DNA of 64,000 nt from Helicostylum pulchrum. Taxonomy: Eukaryota; Mucoromycota; Mucoromycetes; Mucorales; Mucoraceae. Numbering within the stretch: position 1 is the stretch's first letter; each line of letters begins with the position of its first letter. The notes beneath the pieces are model-generated. The model had not been told where the DNA came from, made no database searches, and saw nothing but the letters and a program-made list of their open reading frames with translations. Of this stretch, positions 12,763 to 23,853 are shown one piece after another. The translations under genes were made by a program, and so were the position numbers. The DNA lies in the NCBI GenBank assembly GCA_025677825.1, contig JAIXMO010000027.1, positions 124,001 to 188,000 of the forward strand, given 5' to 3'.

Positions 12763-13116
12763 CTCTTCGATCCTTAGTAAATATTTTTTACAGTTGTCTG
12801 TGACATTTTATTAGATAGAATTGCCTTTTAAGTAATCTTCAATATGTTTTTAGACTGTGCCAATTGAATTGAGAAAGAGTGTATTACGTGGCTGTAAGAG
12901 CCCCATAAATAATTACTTTAGGCTCAAAAGGCGGATTTTTCAAATTGTAGGGCTGTATACAGTCAGGCTTATGGTGATTGGCATTTTCTCAAAAATAGTT
13001 GGCTTCAAATCAAAAATAAATGTCTGCTTTTGATTTTTTTTTTTTGTCTCGAGTTTAGATTGCCCTTCACTTTTTTATTTATTTATTTTGAGCTCGCGTC
13101 CACCTCTCGTCCACTT

Positions 13117-16100
13117 TTTTATTTTATTTTTAGCAAGCGTCCACTTCCCGTTCACCAACCATGTGAACTTTTCGTTTGAACATCTTCGTGGCTGAAAAAA
13201 AATTTTAATAAATTTTATTGCAAAATTGGTACTTGCTGTTGTAATCAGATATAATAATAGGTGAAGGAAAATACTATTAGAACTCTTTAATTCTTTTATT
13301 ATATCAAATTAAAGTATCGTATAAAGGATCAATAACTAGTGGGCTTATATATGTGAATTTGTGTAAGGAAATTAATGTTGTCAATGTAGTGTAAATTAGA
13401 ATATCTGTTTTAGGTCTTAAAAATATAATCAGTAGTAAAATATGATTGAATATCTAGGAACAATATATATTTCCTCTAGTCATAATCATTATTATATCTA
13501 GTAATACGTATCAAGCATAACACTTGCATTGGGCAGAATGTAGCAGTCGGTTAAACTCCTTCCCTCAGTAAGTTAGGATTCGTCATTGAATCTATCGTTC
13601 GAGGATATGACTTGTAATAATTTGGAAAATTTTCCATTTTGACTTTGGCAACGAAAAATGGTTCAAAAGGTGTGTTATTCAGATAGCAAATGTCGATATC
13701 TATTAGGTCGTCGACTCGTTTTTCGCAATTTTTTTTCATTTTCTTCATTGATGCGCTCGCCATAAAATATGCAAGCTGCTTGTCTACGCGTGATCATTGT
13801 TGATGCTGCCAATGCGGTTTGCTGATTCATTTGAAAGAAAATGATACAATTTATTTTTTCACCACGGGAGATTTTGACGAATCAAAAATCTTCTGAAATG
13901 ATTGGGTGAAATAAAAATAATCTCTTGTAATTATTAGATTTTTTACAATCCCGAAAAAAAGTTTTCCCTCAAACCGTTGTCTTCTTCTCTTTCCCGAGAA
14001 TCAGAAAGTATAATAGGTCGGTTTTAAAATGGGCCGAAAAAAGCGCCTATTGTGTACCTGTCAAATTATATTTCAAGGTCTCCAAGTCTCGTCATTGGTT
14101 TTATTCGCTATTCTGCAAATCATGGATCGACAAAACAAAAAAGGTTAAAAAGAAAGTTTTTTTATAATTACTACTGCCGAGTAGAAGGTGAACTAGATTT
14201 TTTTTCTATTGTTTAAACCAACTCCGAGTACACTTATGTAAGCGAATTTATTTAATATGACAGAGGGGTTTATTAAACCCAATTTTTAATATTACTGAAT
14301 AATTTTAGGACTGAAATATCGTATTTTAATATAAAAAAAGACACCGTATTACAATTAACTCGCCATACATCGTTCTGTAACGAACCAATATATGTCATAG
14401 TGACAGTGTGTACTTTATTACCGTAAAAAAATGCGTTAGTAGTTATTCCGTAAAACCAATACCTAGCACTTCCGTAAATACTGCAAGACCCTAACCAATC
14501 TATAAAAAAAAGGGTGTCTGTATTTATACACAATCTATCTTTGTGTGCGACACTATTGACGGATTTCATTAGCTGTAATAATCGGTAGTACTATACAAGA
14601 TGATTTAAGAAAATAATGATATGAATACTTCTCTTTTCTGCAAACGAGTTTATAGCACCATGACTACCGTAAAACAATAGACGATACCATTAAATTGGGT
14701 TCTATATACTCCCTATTACCCAACAAAAACGCTCACTTGCTAAAAAAGAACGAATGTTGCGGATTTAGCGACCATTAGTCCCGAGTTTTGCGTTTCTACA
14801 ATATTAAAGATCAATTATATAATTCTGCAAAAAAAACTGGTGATAATTTATTCACGTGCGACAAGAAACTATTAAATAACACCATGTTACACGTTAAAGA
14901 TGTATACTTTTCCTTCGTCGGTATAAAACGGAGAACACACCTTGCGTAAGAAAATTCTGATTATTAAACATCAATCGAGGTAAAATAGTCAATCCATTGG
15001 AGAGAGGGAGACGCTTGCAAAATAAGATTTGGCTCTTTGTGATAGGGATACCATTTGTATAAAAAAGAAGAAACGTTAAATAGATTAGGTTACGATTTTC
15101 CGCGAATCTGGATCTTTCTCTAATAAAGAGATGGGTATCTGGACAATACTAATGCCTGTGACCATAGAGACTCACATGTTTTTCGTGTATACAATAATAT
15201 AAATAACCACATACCGTCCATGTGTTAATAAATCTATATTGTCCTTGTAATAATAAGAAAACTTGAGGCAAAATAAATATCTAATTTTAAACCCTAAACG
15301 AATCAGATTTCTCCTTTTGAGGGATTATATTGTTCGTCAATATCTGTTTCATGTGCCCGTTCTCGACTTACGGGAGTTCAAGCGCCTTACATAATGGTGT
15401 TAAAATGGTTTTATACATTTTACTACGTACACTATCTTGATTAAAGCCGGTTTATTCGGATTTAAATGGCGTCGTACAGACACAACTAAAATGAGTAAGC
15501 TCCACTCCCTTTAGCTTTCTTTCAAAGAGTATAAATTATTGAGGTTATCACGATAGTATTAACATATTTTAAATCCTGCTATCGTTCGTACTGTTATTAT
15601 TATTTTTACTATTTGGACAGGAACTACTACAATTAAGGGCAGTAAATACGGGAAATCCATTCCCCTTTCTCCTGTTTCTTTTGAGCTGAACTTGATTTAA
15701 AGCAAAATAGAACGTGGTTAATGTATAAGATATTATAGCGCAAGAGGGGACCAATTGAAGCCTTTATAGTAAAGATATCCGCTATTTACAAAGGATAAAA
15801 AAGATATAGTAAAAAAAAGAAACCTCCCAACGGGAGAGAAAGCAGCAGAAAGAATTTCTAGGTTTACTAATCTGTATTACAGCTATTGTAACCTTGTCTA
15901 AACTTTGATCTTTTTATTTTGAGCATATTTTTTTTTTATGGTGTGAAGAGTATCCTAATAAAGACATCAATGTTAAGGCTTCGGCTTGAATTTAATTTAC
16001 CAATAGCATAATCTTCCTTCAATTATTTATGATCAGGGTTTAAAAAAAAGGGAAGGTAGGCTAGAATCTCTTTATCCCGGCTCATGCATTTAATAAAAAC

Positions 16101-18109
16101 GCGAAATTAATGTAACACATTATTATAGCTACATATATACAGGTATATTTTTATTAGCTTAGTTATTATAAGCAACTACCAAAAAACATAGTTACAAATA
16201 CTTTTTTTTAGCGAACCGACAAAAACCCACTGGCTTGACCGTACATCAAATAGAGTTTCCATCTTTGGGGCAACTCCGGTATTATGAAGGTTTTGCGTTA
16301 GCTAATTTAGTAACAGAAGCGATAAACAGCTGATAAATTATAACCATAAATTCCAATCTAGAGCGATAAAAAAGAAATCTCTCTAAAAAAATGAACCTTT
16401 GTAGGACGGAATTGGAAAACGTGTGTTTTTTTGAAATACAATATTCTACTACTTAGTTTAACAATGATATCATGTCCTGATTTTAATTTGACATATGGTA
16501 GCTGTAGTGTGACAAATTTTAAAAAACTGAGAGCTTTGTTAGTAATTCGCGGTACTGAAAAAAAAGTTGCTGCAGAAGAAACGTGGCAATAAGGATATCG
16601 ATTTTGTTTCACCCTTCAAAAAAAAAAAATACAAAAAAACGTTTTTTGGCTAAACCTGAATTCGTGTTACTTTTTTGAGCTTTAAAAAAAAGTTGGACAC
16701 TAGTTTAATGTGTAACACTTGAGGCTAGTACAGTAAAGGGTATGAATACAAAATTTCTTTTAGTCTTATAAAGTTTATTTATCAATTCGCTAAAAAGTAT
16801 ATATAAAAAAAACGATCAGTTAGTATGACCTGATAAAGTAGGCTCTTTTTTTTTTAAAAAAAAAAGGTAAGGCGACTGATTTTTTTTTTTTAGAAAAAGA
16901 TATCAGAATACATTTGTTTTCGTTGGGGCGAGTTATTGCTTTCGGTACGCGACAAATAAAACTGCCGAATGGCTACTACAATTACACCAACTTTTTTTAA
17001 AGTAAAAAAAAGTAGTTTATTTATATGGAGATATGAATGTACGTAAAACTTTTTAATTTTTTCCTTTGGCAGAAAAAGTAGTTTTTGAGTTATGTTTTTT
17101 TGGTAGCCTCTTCGTCGCGGTCTTTTCAAAAGGATAACCTTCCAAGAAACCGGTATTTTACTATTGTTTTGGAAATGGTGGACTTCAAATTTCCTTCCCT
17201 CCCGAGTGCAGCTTTTTTTTTTAATATATACATATATATATATATTGGTATTAGACGTTACTTTCAAACAGATCTTCTGTAATTCCATTCAAACAACTAT
17301 ATTCTAATAAATTTAGCGAAAGAAAGAGTGATTGGATTAACTGTATATTAGACTTTCAATTATAGATAAAAGTTCGACATATGTATCTTGTGTTGACGTG
17401 TAACCAGCATTCTAGTTCTATTTATATGCTGAAAAAAATAAGAAAAGGGAGTCTGCCTTTTGACAAATTAGGTATATGCAAGAATCCAGTCAATAGACCA
17501 ATGAATGCAGAGTTCCAAAATTTACAACTAAAGGAAATAAACATCCCCCATTGTAATAGTAATAAAAATGTTTGGTGTATACGTTGATATCATGTATAAT
17601 ATAAACTTATCTAGAATCAAAACTTTAAAAAATCCCAAGAGTACACTATTGTTTGTAGATCAACGAGCTTCTACTCGATTTGATTATCGTAACTTGAAAA
17701 TGAACAAAATGGGTTTTTTTTTGTTTCTCATAAATGCATAATATGCTTCTTTTTTTTTTTAAGAAGCGGTAGATAGAAAAAAAGTAAAGCGAATGCCTTA
17801 AAAATAGATATAGTAAAAACTGACCGTGACCTATCCTTCTAGACATATAGGTTCAATAACTTTTTTAGCAAGTAAATTACTCAATATATTTGATAAGACG
17901 GCATCTGAAATTACAAAGACACGTTGGTCTTTTTAGGAAATAACGCCGTTACACTGACTAATTCATACGCATGGCCTCATCCTATTTTGTGTTAACGTTG
18001 TGACACTAACTGCAGGGAAAAAAAAATAATCATATTCTTTTCTTCCTGTTCTTTTGTTCCCTTTTTCTTTTGTGTATATATTTATATATTATATTATTTA
18101 TTTTAGAAG
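13117..18109. other. Five-kilobase gene desert
   Basis: No ORF above about 130 codons and none with recognisable character. The longest frames (13551..13763 and 16890..17288, both minus) lack conserved motifs. The sequence is AT-rich, with A/T homopolymers, a (TA)n/(CATA)n tract at 17225..17247 and scattered short GC-richer words. A CACGTG hexamer occurs at 14853..14858. The final few hundred bases, pyrimidine-rich at 18030..18075, presumably serve as promoter for the Kelch-BTB gene. Confidence 0.5.
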
Positions 18110-20281
18110 ATGGCTGTACCAACTAGTAATACTCCACCAGCCACATCTATTGCAGACCTCATTACCGAATTTCACAAGACTAAAGGAGCCGTTCCTCCAT
18201 TATTAATTGGGGCAACTACTACGTTAATTGATGAATCCATATATTTATTTGGAGGAAGGTTACAATCTACCAGACAAATATCAAATCGAGTTTATATATT
18301 AGATATTAAAAGCAAAACATGGACTACAGTTATTCCAGAAAATAAAGCACCTTCACCACGATATTTTCATTCCGCAAATAGTGATGAAAAAAAATATATA
18401 TTATTTTATGGAGGTATGGGGGTTCAATGTACAGATAGTGGAGAAGAGTTGTCACCTTTGAACGATTTGTTTTTTTTAAATGTTTCAACCATGTCGTGGG
18501 AATACCCAATAGAAGCAGATGACGCACCCACACATCGATATGCGCACCTATCATCCTTTGTCAAAGATCGTTTAATTGTTATGGGAGGACAAGATATAAA
18601 TAATGAGTACTTGACTGATATTCAGATTTACGATTTTAAGAAAAGAAATTGGTGTACACCACTTTCAACTCAACAATTTCAGTATGGTGCTTACCGCTCT
18701 GCAGCAATTGCAGTTACACCAGTTCAGTTGACTCCGCCTTTTGCTCCTACTATGGATTTACTTTCTGAACCATTTCAAGATACAAGTTCATTTCAAGAGA
18801 CCGAAATTACACTTCATACTTATTCTAACTTTAGTACAAATGATGTATTTAGACAACTTCATTCTTGGAAGATAAATATGAAAAATGAAATGATTGAAAT
18901 GCAAGATCAATCAGAAAATATTATATTAGGCAGCACTTTACCACCACCTTTAAGATTTCCTACTGCTTTTATTTGTGGACAACAATTTATTTTAGCTGGA
19001 CCTCATCTATCTTCAACAAATCAACAGTATCAAATTTGGGCATTTGATATGTCTAGTTGTATATGGACTAAAATTGAAGCTGGTCATGTACTCTCTCAAG
19101 GATCATGGTTAAAAGGGTTACTTTGTGAAAATAGTAATCGATTTTTGGTGTTTGGCCATCCAGATCGCTCGATGGCTAATGATTATAAAGACAGAGTTCA
19201 ATCTTTTGAACATTTAGCTTCTGTTAATATTGAAATCTTTGGAATCTATAAACCCCCAAGACCCTCCTATAGCGCATTTGGTCAAGGCCTTGGACTTTCT
19301 TTATTAAAGGACCCGGCACTATCCGATCTTAAATTAATCACAACTGATGGGCAGCATATTTTAGTCAACTCAGCTATACTCGCTCAGCGTTGGACTTCAA
19401 TTCGCCAGTTATTAAAACCTATTCTTTCTCCCCAACCTACTATCATATCAACGGACTCAGAATTATTAGAAACAGACAAACGCGAACTATCCTTTCCTGA
19501 TACATATGTTGTATTAATTGCGTTTTTACAATTTATCTATACAGATCATTTAGTTACAGCACAACAACATCAACCTCATATATTGGCAAGATTATTATTT
19601 ATTGCAGATTTATTCGATATCCCAAGGCTCAAGGAATTAGCTACACATGCTTTACATCAAATGCTTAATATTCAAACAGCCTCTATGATTTACGAATCAG
19701 CTATTCTTTCTAATGCCATCTCATTACAAATTCGAGCATTGCGTGTATTATTAAATGCTAAAAAGATAATTCAACGTCAAAAGCAAATGGAAAACGAAAG
19801 GCCTGCCAACTTATCACCTACTACTAGAACTGATCCACATTCTACTTCTCGTTTCTTACAGAAATATGAACAAAATCAACCTGGATTCTCGCCTTCTGTT
19901 CGGACAGTTCCTCGAACCAATACCCTCTCATTTAATTCATCCACTCATCACAATAGAACACCATCACAAAAAGCAATTATTCCTGAATCACCACCTTCTA
20001 CTCCTGGCAAGACCATGAAACTTCCAAACTTTCGTATACGACAAACTAGTAATAGTGATAATGAATCTCCCATCTCTTCTGCTACTTCCTCTCCAAAACT
20101 AACTCCTAGTTCTTCTACTACCAAACAACATACCTTACCTGTTAAATCTCACTCATCCTTTTGGAGAAACAACAACAGTAATAATAACCAACCAAAAAAT
20201 TCTCAACTGGAAAACAAACCTTCCAAATCTGAAGGAACTGCCAGATTAGGCACCTTTAACTTTTTACATAATTATAATTAA
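18110..20281 (+). CDS. Kelch-repeat and BTB domain protein (Ral2/LZTR1-like)
   Basis: Intronless 723-residue protein. Residues about 35-330 form Kelch-type beta-propeller repeats (SIYLFGGR, KYILFYGGMG, DRLIVMGGQD, each followed by a region ending in a Trp such as KSKTWTTV or MSWEYP). A BTB/POZ domain follows at about 405-540 (DPALSDLKLITTDGQHILVNSAIL and VVLIAFLQFIYTDHL). The last 150 residues are Ser/Thr/Asn-rich and probably disordered. This order of domains is seen in fission-yeast Ral2 and animal LZTR1, which act on Ras, the latter as a Cullin-3 adaptor. That role is inferred only from architecture. It is convergent with TRS33, 97 bp away. Confidence 0.85.
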   Translation: MAVPTSNTPPATSIADLITEFHKTKGAVPPLLIGATTTLIDESIYLFGGRLQSTRQISNRVYILDIKSKTWTTVIPENKAPSPRYFHSANSDEKKYILFYGGMGVQCTDSGEELSPLNDLFFLNVSTMSWEYPIEADDAPTHRYAHLSSFVKDRLIVMGGQDINNEYLTDIQIYDFKKRNWCTPLSTQQFQYGAYRSAAIAVTPVQLTPPFAPTMDLLSEPFQDTSSFQETEITLHTYSNFSTNDVFRQLHSWKINMKNEMIEMQDQSENIILGSTLPPPLRFPTAFICGQQFILAGPHLSSTNQQYQIWAFDMSSCIWTKIEAGHVLSQGSWLKGLLCENSNRFLVFGHPDRSMANDYKDRVQSFEHLASVNIEIFGIYKPPRPSYSAFGQGLGLSLLKDPALSDLKLITTDGQHILVNSAILAQRWTSIRQLLKPILSPQPTIISTDSELLETDKRELSFPDTYVVLIAFLQFIYTDHLVTAQQHQPHILARLLFIADLFDIPRLKELATHALHQMLNIQTASMIYESAILSNAISLQIRALRVLLNAKKIIQRQKQMENERPANLSPTTRTDPHSTSRFLQKYEQNQPGFSPSVRTVPRTNTLSFNSSTHHNRTPSQKAIIPESPPSTPGKTMKLPNFRIRQTSNSDNESPISSATSSPKLTPSSSTTKQHTLPVKSHSSFWRNNNSNNNQPKNSQLENKPSKSEGTARLGTFNFLHNYN

Positions 20282-20378
20282 AATAAAAAACAGAAGCTGG
20301 TTTTCTTTCTTTATGAATAATATTTGTACACTCTTTTTTTTTTCGTTTGTTTTTTTTTTTTTTTTTTTTGTAAAGGTA

Positions 20379-21110
20379 TTATTGTTGTTTAACAATTTTA
20401 ATTTGAAAAGTACCTAACAGTAAAAACAATAAAAAAATTAGTTTATTTTTTATATATAAAGAGAGGGCATAATTACATTGAGGAAGATTTGATGTCTCGG
20501 CTACAACAACTGTAGGAACACCCAAGCTAGCAAGAGCACCACGAATAATTCCACAAGGGAACCACACATACTAGAAAAAACACAAAAAAAAAATTAACTT
20601 TGTTGTCTAAAAAAGAGAAATACTACATAATACGTTACAGGCATAGCTTTCTTTGCTGAATCAGCACCTCCTACATCAGTTGACATTCTCATAAACCATC
20701 GAAATCCATTATCTTGTAATACATACACACCCTTAAAAAAACGTCGCGTTAGTTCCTTTTATCATTATTATTATTTTTTTTTTGTAATTTACTCGGTGGT
20801 TTGTCTTGAGATTATCAATTTGTTTTTTAAACATGATGGTCCAAAGATCTTTACAAATAAATTTAACAACGTCAAGGGTATCTACAAAACGAGGTCTATC
20901 TTTGGTGAATCGTTCAACTAAACGTTGGCCTACAGCATAACCGAGTGTTTCCAACTTGTAAAATACAGCATCACTATCTCCATCGGCTTCTGCAGTTGTC
21001 GTTCGACAGATGGTATCTACCATCTCTATTAAAAATAAGTCCATACATGTTTCACTGACAAGGCGAGGTGAAATGGCATTGATACTTTCATCAGTGTATG
21101 GAGATGCCAT
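20379..21110 (-). CDS. TRS33: TRAPP complex subunit Trs33 (TRAPPC6)
   Basis: Bet3-family subunit of the TRAPP vesicle-tethering and Rab-GEF complex acting at ER-Golgi and Golgi membranes. Four exons (20793..21110, 20639..20731, 20477..20570, 20379..20413) join to 179 codons. The protein begins ISPRLVSETCMDLFLIEMVD and contains KLETLGYAVGQRLVERFTKD, FICKDLWTIMFKKQIDNLKT, then after the first intron GVYVLQDNGFRWFMRMS, all typical of TRAPPC6. The last exon encodes only FQIKIVKQQ-like residues, which close the conserved beta strand. Length matches the family (about 160-270). Confidence 0.93.
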
Positions 21111-21717
21111 ATTGCACTATACAGAAAAAGAATAGAGAAAAAGGGCAAATAAAATAAAGAAAATGCACTGTTACTTCAAGTACTGTCGAAAATGTTTAAT
21201 CTCAGTCTTTTTTGTTCCTTTAATCAAAAAGCCCTCGGCTTCTTTCTATTTGATATGGTTATGTCAAAGCATTCTATTAGACAATCAGAATCTTTCAATC
21301 CAGTGTATATCGAACTGTGTAGGCTTTTTATCAAAGGTTTGATATCCTTACTCTGCATATTTTTGGGGTACATACATTATAGGCATAAATACACGTAAAA
21401 TAAGAGCAAATGATGTATAAGATTAGCTCATAATCAAGTCATTAGCTAAAATAATGTTCTCTTCAAAGATACAAGTATAATATGTTCGAGTATAAACAAC
21501 CCACTAATTCGACTTCATTATTACTGTGAGGGTAAATCAACTATTTGAGACACGATAGAATATTAGTTTCAAAGGAAATGTAGCCAATGGTTATGAGTAA
21601 TACTTACATTGGGATGTTTAAATTAATTATTGTTGAAGAGGAAAGAGTAATTAAAAAGTTAGTGTCGTCAAAAAAAAAAAAAAGAAAAAAAAGTTATCGT
21701 TACCTTCCTAAGAAGTA
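21111..21717. other. Intergenic region upstream of TRS33
   Basis: AT-rich 0.6 kb between the TRS33 start and the 3' end of the Fanzor-like pseudogene. Only short random frames (up to 70 codons). No motif recognised. Confidence 0.4.
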
Positions 21718-22690
21718 TTACTTTGAGAAAGCCGGCCTAGAAGCGTTTCGTTTAAGGAAAGCAACGGCAGTCTTTTTAAATCTTTCAGTTTTAGATTGAC
21801 TGGTGTTTGGATCGAAAGAAGGGAGAGCAATGTCAAGGATTAAACTAGCTGCGCCAGACAAACCAATGGCAAAAGCGGAGACTGCATCCCTAGCTTTGTG
21901 AGTAGCAGATAATTTTTGAAGCTGGCATTTTTTGTTGTTGCAAACAAATGTCCCTTTAATGGAGCGTAGAGATACTTTGCCATTTTTGATACGACCGTTT
22001 TTAATGGATGCTCTAATTTTCTGTAGCAGAACAAACATGTTTGTGACGTATGATGCTCGTTTGTGATACAAACGAAGTGTAGCGACTGTGTATAACAGGT
22101 TTCCATTTACCATCATATTTGATATGTCCTTTAATGCTACTACCAGCTCCATAGCCGCGATCTCCAATAAACATGATTGACTTCGACTTGTTTCCAACGG
22201 ATTTGCGCTCTTCCGAACATAGGCGATCTTTTGTACATTGGAGTGATAATTCCGACCTTCTTCTAAGCTTGTGCTTTTTAAGTAATAAAAATCTCTTAGA
22301 TTTTCTTTATAGCCGTCATGCTTTAAATATTTATTTGTCAAATCGTCGATGCTTGTGGCGGTCCAAAGGCTGCTTTCATACAATTCCTTTTCGATTTCTA
22401 CGATACGTTGACCTTGTTCTACACGCTTCTTCTTTTTTATTAAATTCACCTGAGCACTTTTACCACCTGATCGATATTGGATATCCTTCGAGTAGATTTT
22501 CATAGTCTTGGGAATGTACTTCTTCACAGATCCATTAGCTAGGCTATTGCTTATTTCAGTGTCACTATTAGCGCCCTTCTCGATTATTTACTGTTATAGG
22601 CACGTCTGTTTTAATTGAGCCTTGCTTCCGTTCTCCAAAGTACACCTTTTTATCCTGTGGATCATTTCCTTGTCCAGAGTACTGAGATTT
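21718..22690 (-). pseudogene. Fanzor/TnpB-like RNA-guided nuclease remnant
   Basis: Decayed C-terminal two thirds of a TnpB-superfamily protein. The longest frame (21718..22527) shifts near 22190 into a segment reading KSIMFIGDRGYGAG, and near 22060 into NEHHTSQTCLFCYRKL. It ends with GTFVCNNKKC and HKARDAVSAFAIGLSG. The pattern TSxxCxxC ... FxCxxxxC ... RDAxxAxAI is the zinc ribbon inserted before the third RuvC motif in TnpB, OrfB and Fanzor proteins, so the last catalytic Asp (in ARDA) survives. Several frameshifts and the missing N-terminus make it non-functional as it stands. Homologues I recall from Rhizopus relatives share these words. No flanking inverted repeat or guide-RNA scaffold was identified. 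Confidence 0.65.
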
Positions 22691-22756
22691 TTTTTTTCAT
22701 TTAAAATACGTCACGAAATTCCAAAAACTTTTCCCTTTTTAACACTTTTGTAAAAA

Positions 22757-23771
22757 ATGTTATCACCAGCAAGCGAACAGCACGAGAACCCGTTTATTTC
22801 TTCACCTGTACTTGTAAATAACTCATCCATGATTGAACCAGATCTTGATTTGACCGGTCAATCCACTACTAAACCTACACCGGTTGTACCCGTCACTGAC
22901 CATAATAATATACAACCAGTAGAAACCACGTCAACTTATACTGGAGAAGATACTTTAGACGAGCCAGTGACAGTTACCATTGTAAAATAAACAAGCGGAA
23001 TGAAACCTTGACATGGGACACTTATATACCTTTCAAAAAAAACATAGATGCGTGATTTAAAGAAGGTAGCATATAAATTACTACAAGTCTTACATCCTAA
23101 CGGTGATCGAAATGTATTAAGAGATTGTAAGTAAATACCAACTTAAAAAGATGGATATCTAAAAGTATTTTGTATATAAATAGGGGATCTTTGGGGACCA
23201 CTTTTATTATGTTTAACCTTGGCCATGTAAGTTTATCACCTATTTATCATAGCGCAATATTTCTAAAGAAAAAGAATAATAGTCTTTTGAGTGTCAGAGC
23301 ACCTGATGCTCAAGCAGTACCTATTTTTACGGGTGTATTTGTTATTGTCTGGCTAGGAGCAGCTATTGTTACGTTGAATGCTAAATTGTTGGGAGGTTGT
23401 GTCAGTTTTTTTCAATCTGTTTGTGTAATTGGTTATTGTTTGTTTCCTATTGTTGTTTCAGCTATTGTGGCAACATTTGTAAAGATCATTTGGGTTAGAT
23501 TACCTGTCACTATCGTCTCGTTTATTTGGTCTACCTATGGTAACGTAAATATATAAGATCGCCTTTACTCTTGCTAAAACTATTATTTTAGCTTCTGTCG
23601 GGTTTATGTCTGAATCGCAGGTGCATTTGGAGAACCGTCGTGCATTAGCTGTAAGTAAAAAACAATGTGTAACCTATATTTCATCATTTAACTTTTTTAA
23701 ATACGCTTAAATAGGTTTACCCATTATTCTTGTTCTATTTTATCATAACATGGTTGGTTTTAATTTCATAG
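22757..23771 (+). CDS. Yip1-family Golgi membrane protein (YIPF6/Yip4-like)
   Basis: Five-span membrane protein of the Yip1 family, which binds Rab GTPases on Golgi membranes. Six exons (22757..22981, 23048..23126, 23184..23226, 23283..23539, 23592..23650, 23715..23771) give 239 codons with every junction in frame. The family signature reads LDEPVTVTI then RDLKKVAYKLLQVLHP, DLWGPLL and RAPDAQAVPIFTGVFVIVWL, followed by GGCVSFFQSVCVIGYCLFPI and a final hydrophobic span LFYFIITWLVLIS. The N-terminal 75 residues are polar and cytosolic. Convergent with the EHD gene, with 82 bp between the stop codons. Confidence 0.88.
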
Positions 23772-23853
23772 AGAAAAAAGGATACAGAAATAAAACTATA
23801 CACTTTTTTTTATTATACTTTATTAATGATGATAATACAAAATGGAGGGGAAG

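Larger units (their letters stand above)
10282..13116. mobile_element. Composite element, copy A (IS630/Tc1-like transposase plus LINE tail)
   Basis: A 2.8-kb unit repeated almost identically at 42772..45636 in the same orientation. Its left edge begins TACAGGTTTTTAGTC in both copies and is followed by several TTGGTACG or TTGGCACG motifs. A minus-strand transposase pseudogene comes next, then a plus-strand LINE 3' end, a (GGATAC)n tract, a cluster of GGGCGG repeats, and a shared right edge near CGTCCACTT. Flanking sequences differ between the copies, so both borders are real junctions. I find no matching terminal inverted repeats at the two edges, so how the whole unit moved is unknown. Confidence 0.85.

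Noticed and set aside
12410..12814. 134-codon plus-strand frame in the right arm of copy A (FFSLSFSFFPSC, repeated DTDTDTDT)
   Set aside because: Its coding content comes from the pyrimidine tract, the GGATAC hexamers and the GGGCGG repeats. The frame is not kept over the same length in copy B. Treated as repeat-derived noise.
10282..13116. Terminal inverted repeats of the composite element
   Set aside because: I compared the first and last 40-50 bp of both copies on both strands and found no convincing match. The shared borders are supported, but classical TIRs are not.
17225..17247. (TA)n tract as a possible centromere or origin feature
   Set aside because: Only about 23 bp of simple repeat. 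Nothing else around it supports such a role.
16890..17288. 132-codon minus-strand frame in the gene desert
   Set aside because: Composition (Lys, Ile, Tyr runs from TA repeats) is typical of AT-rich noncoding sequence; no conserved motif and no splice context.
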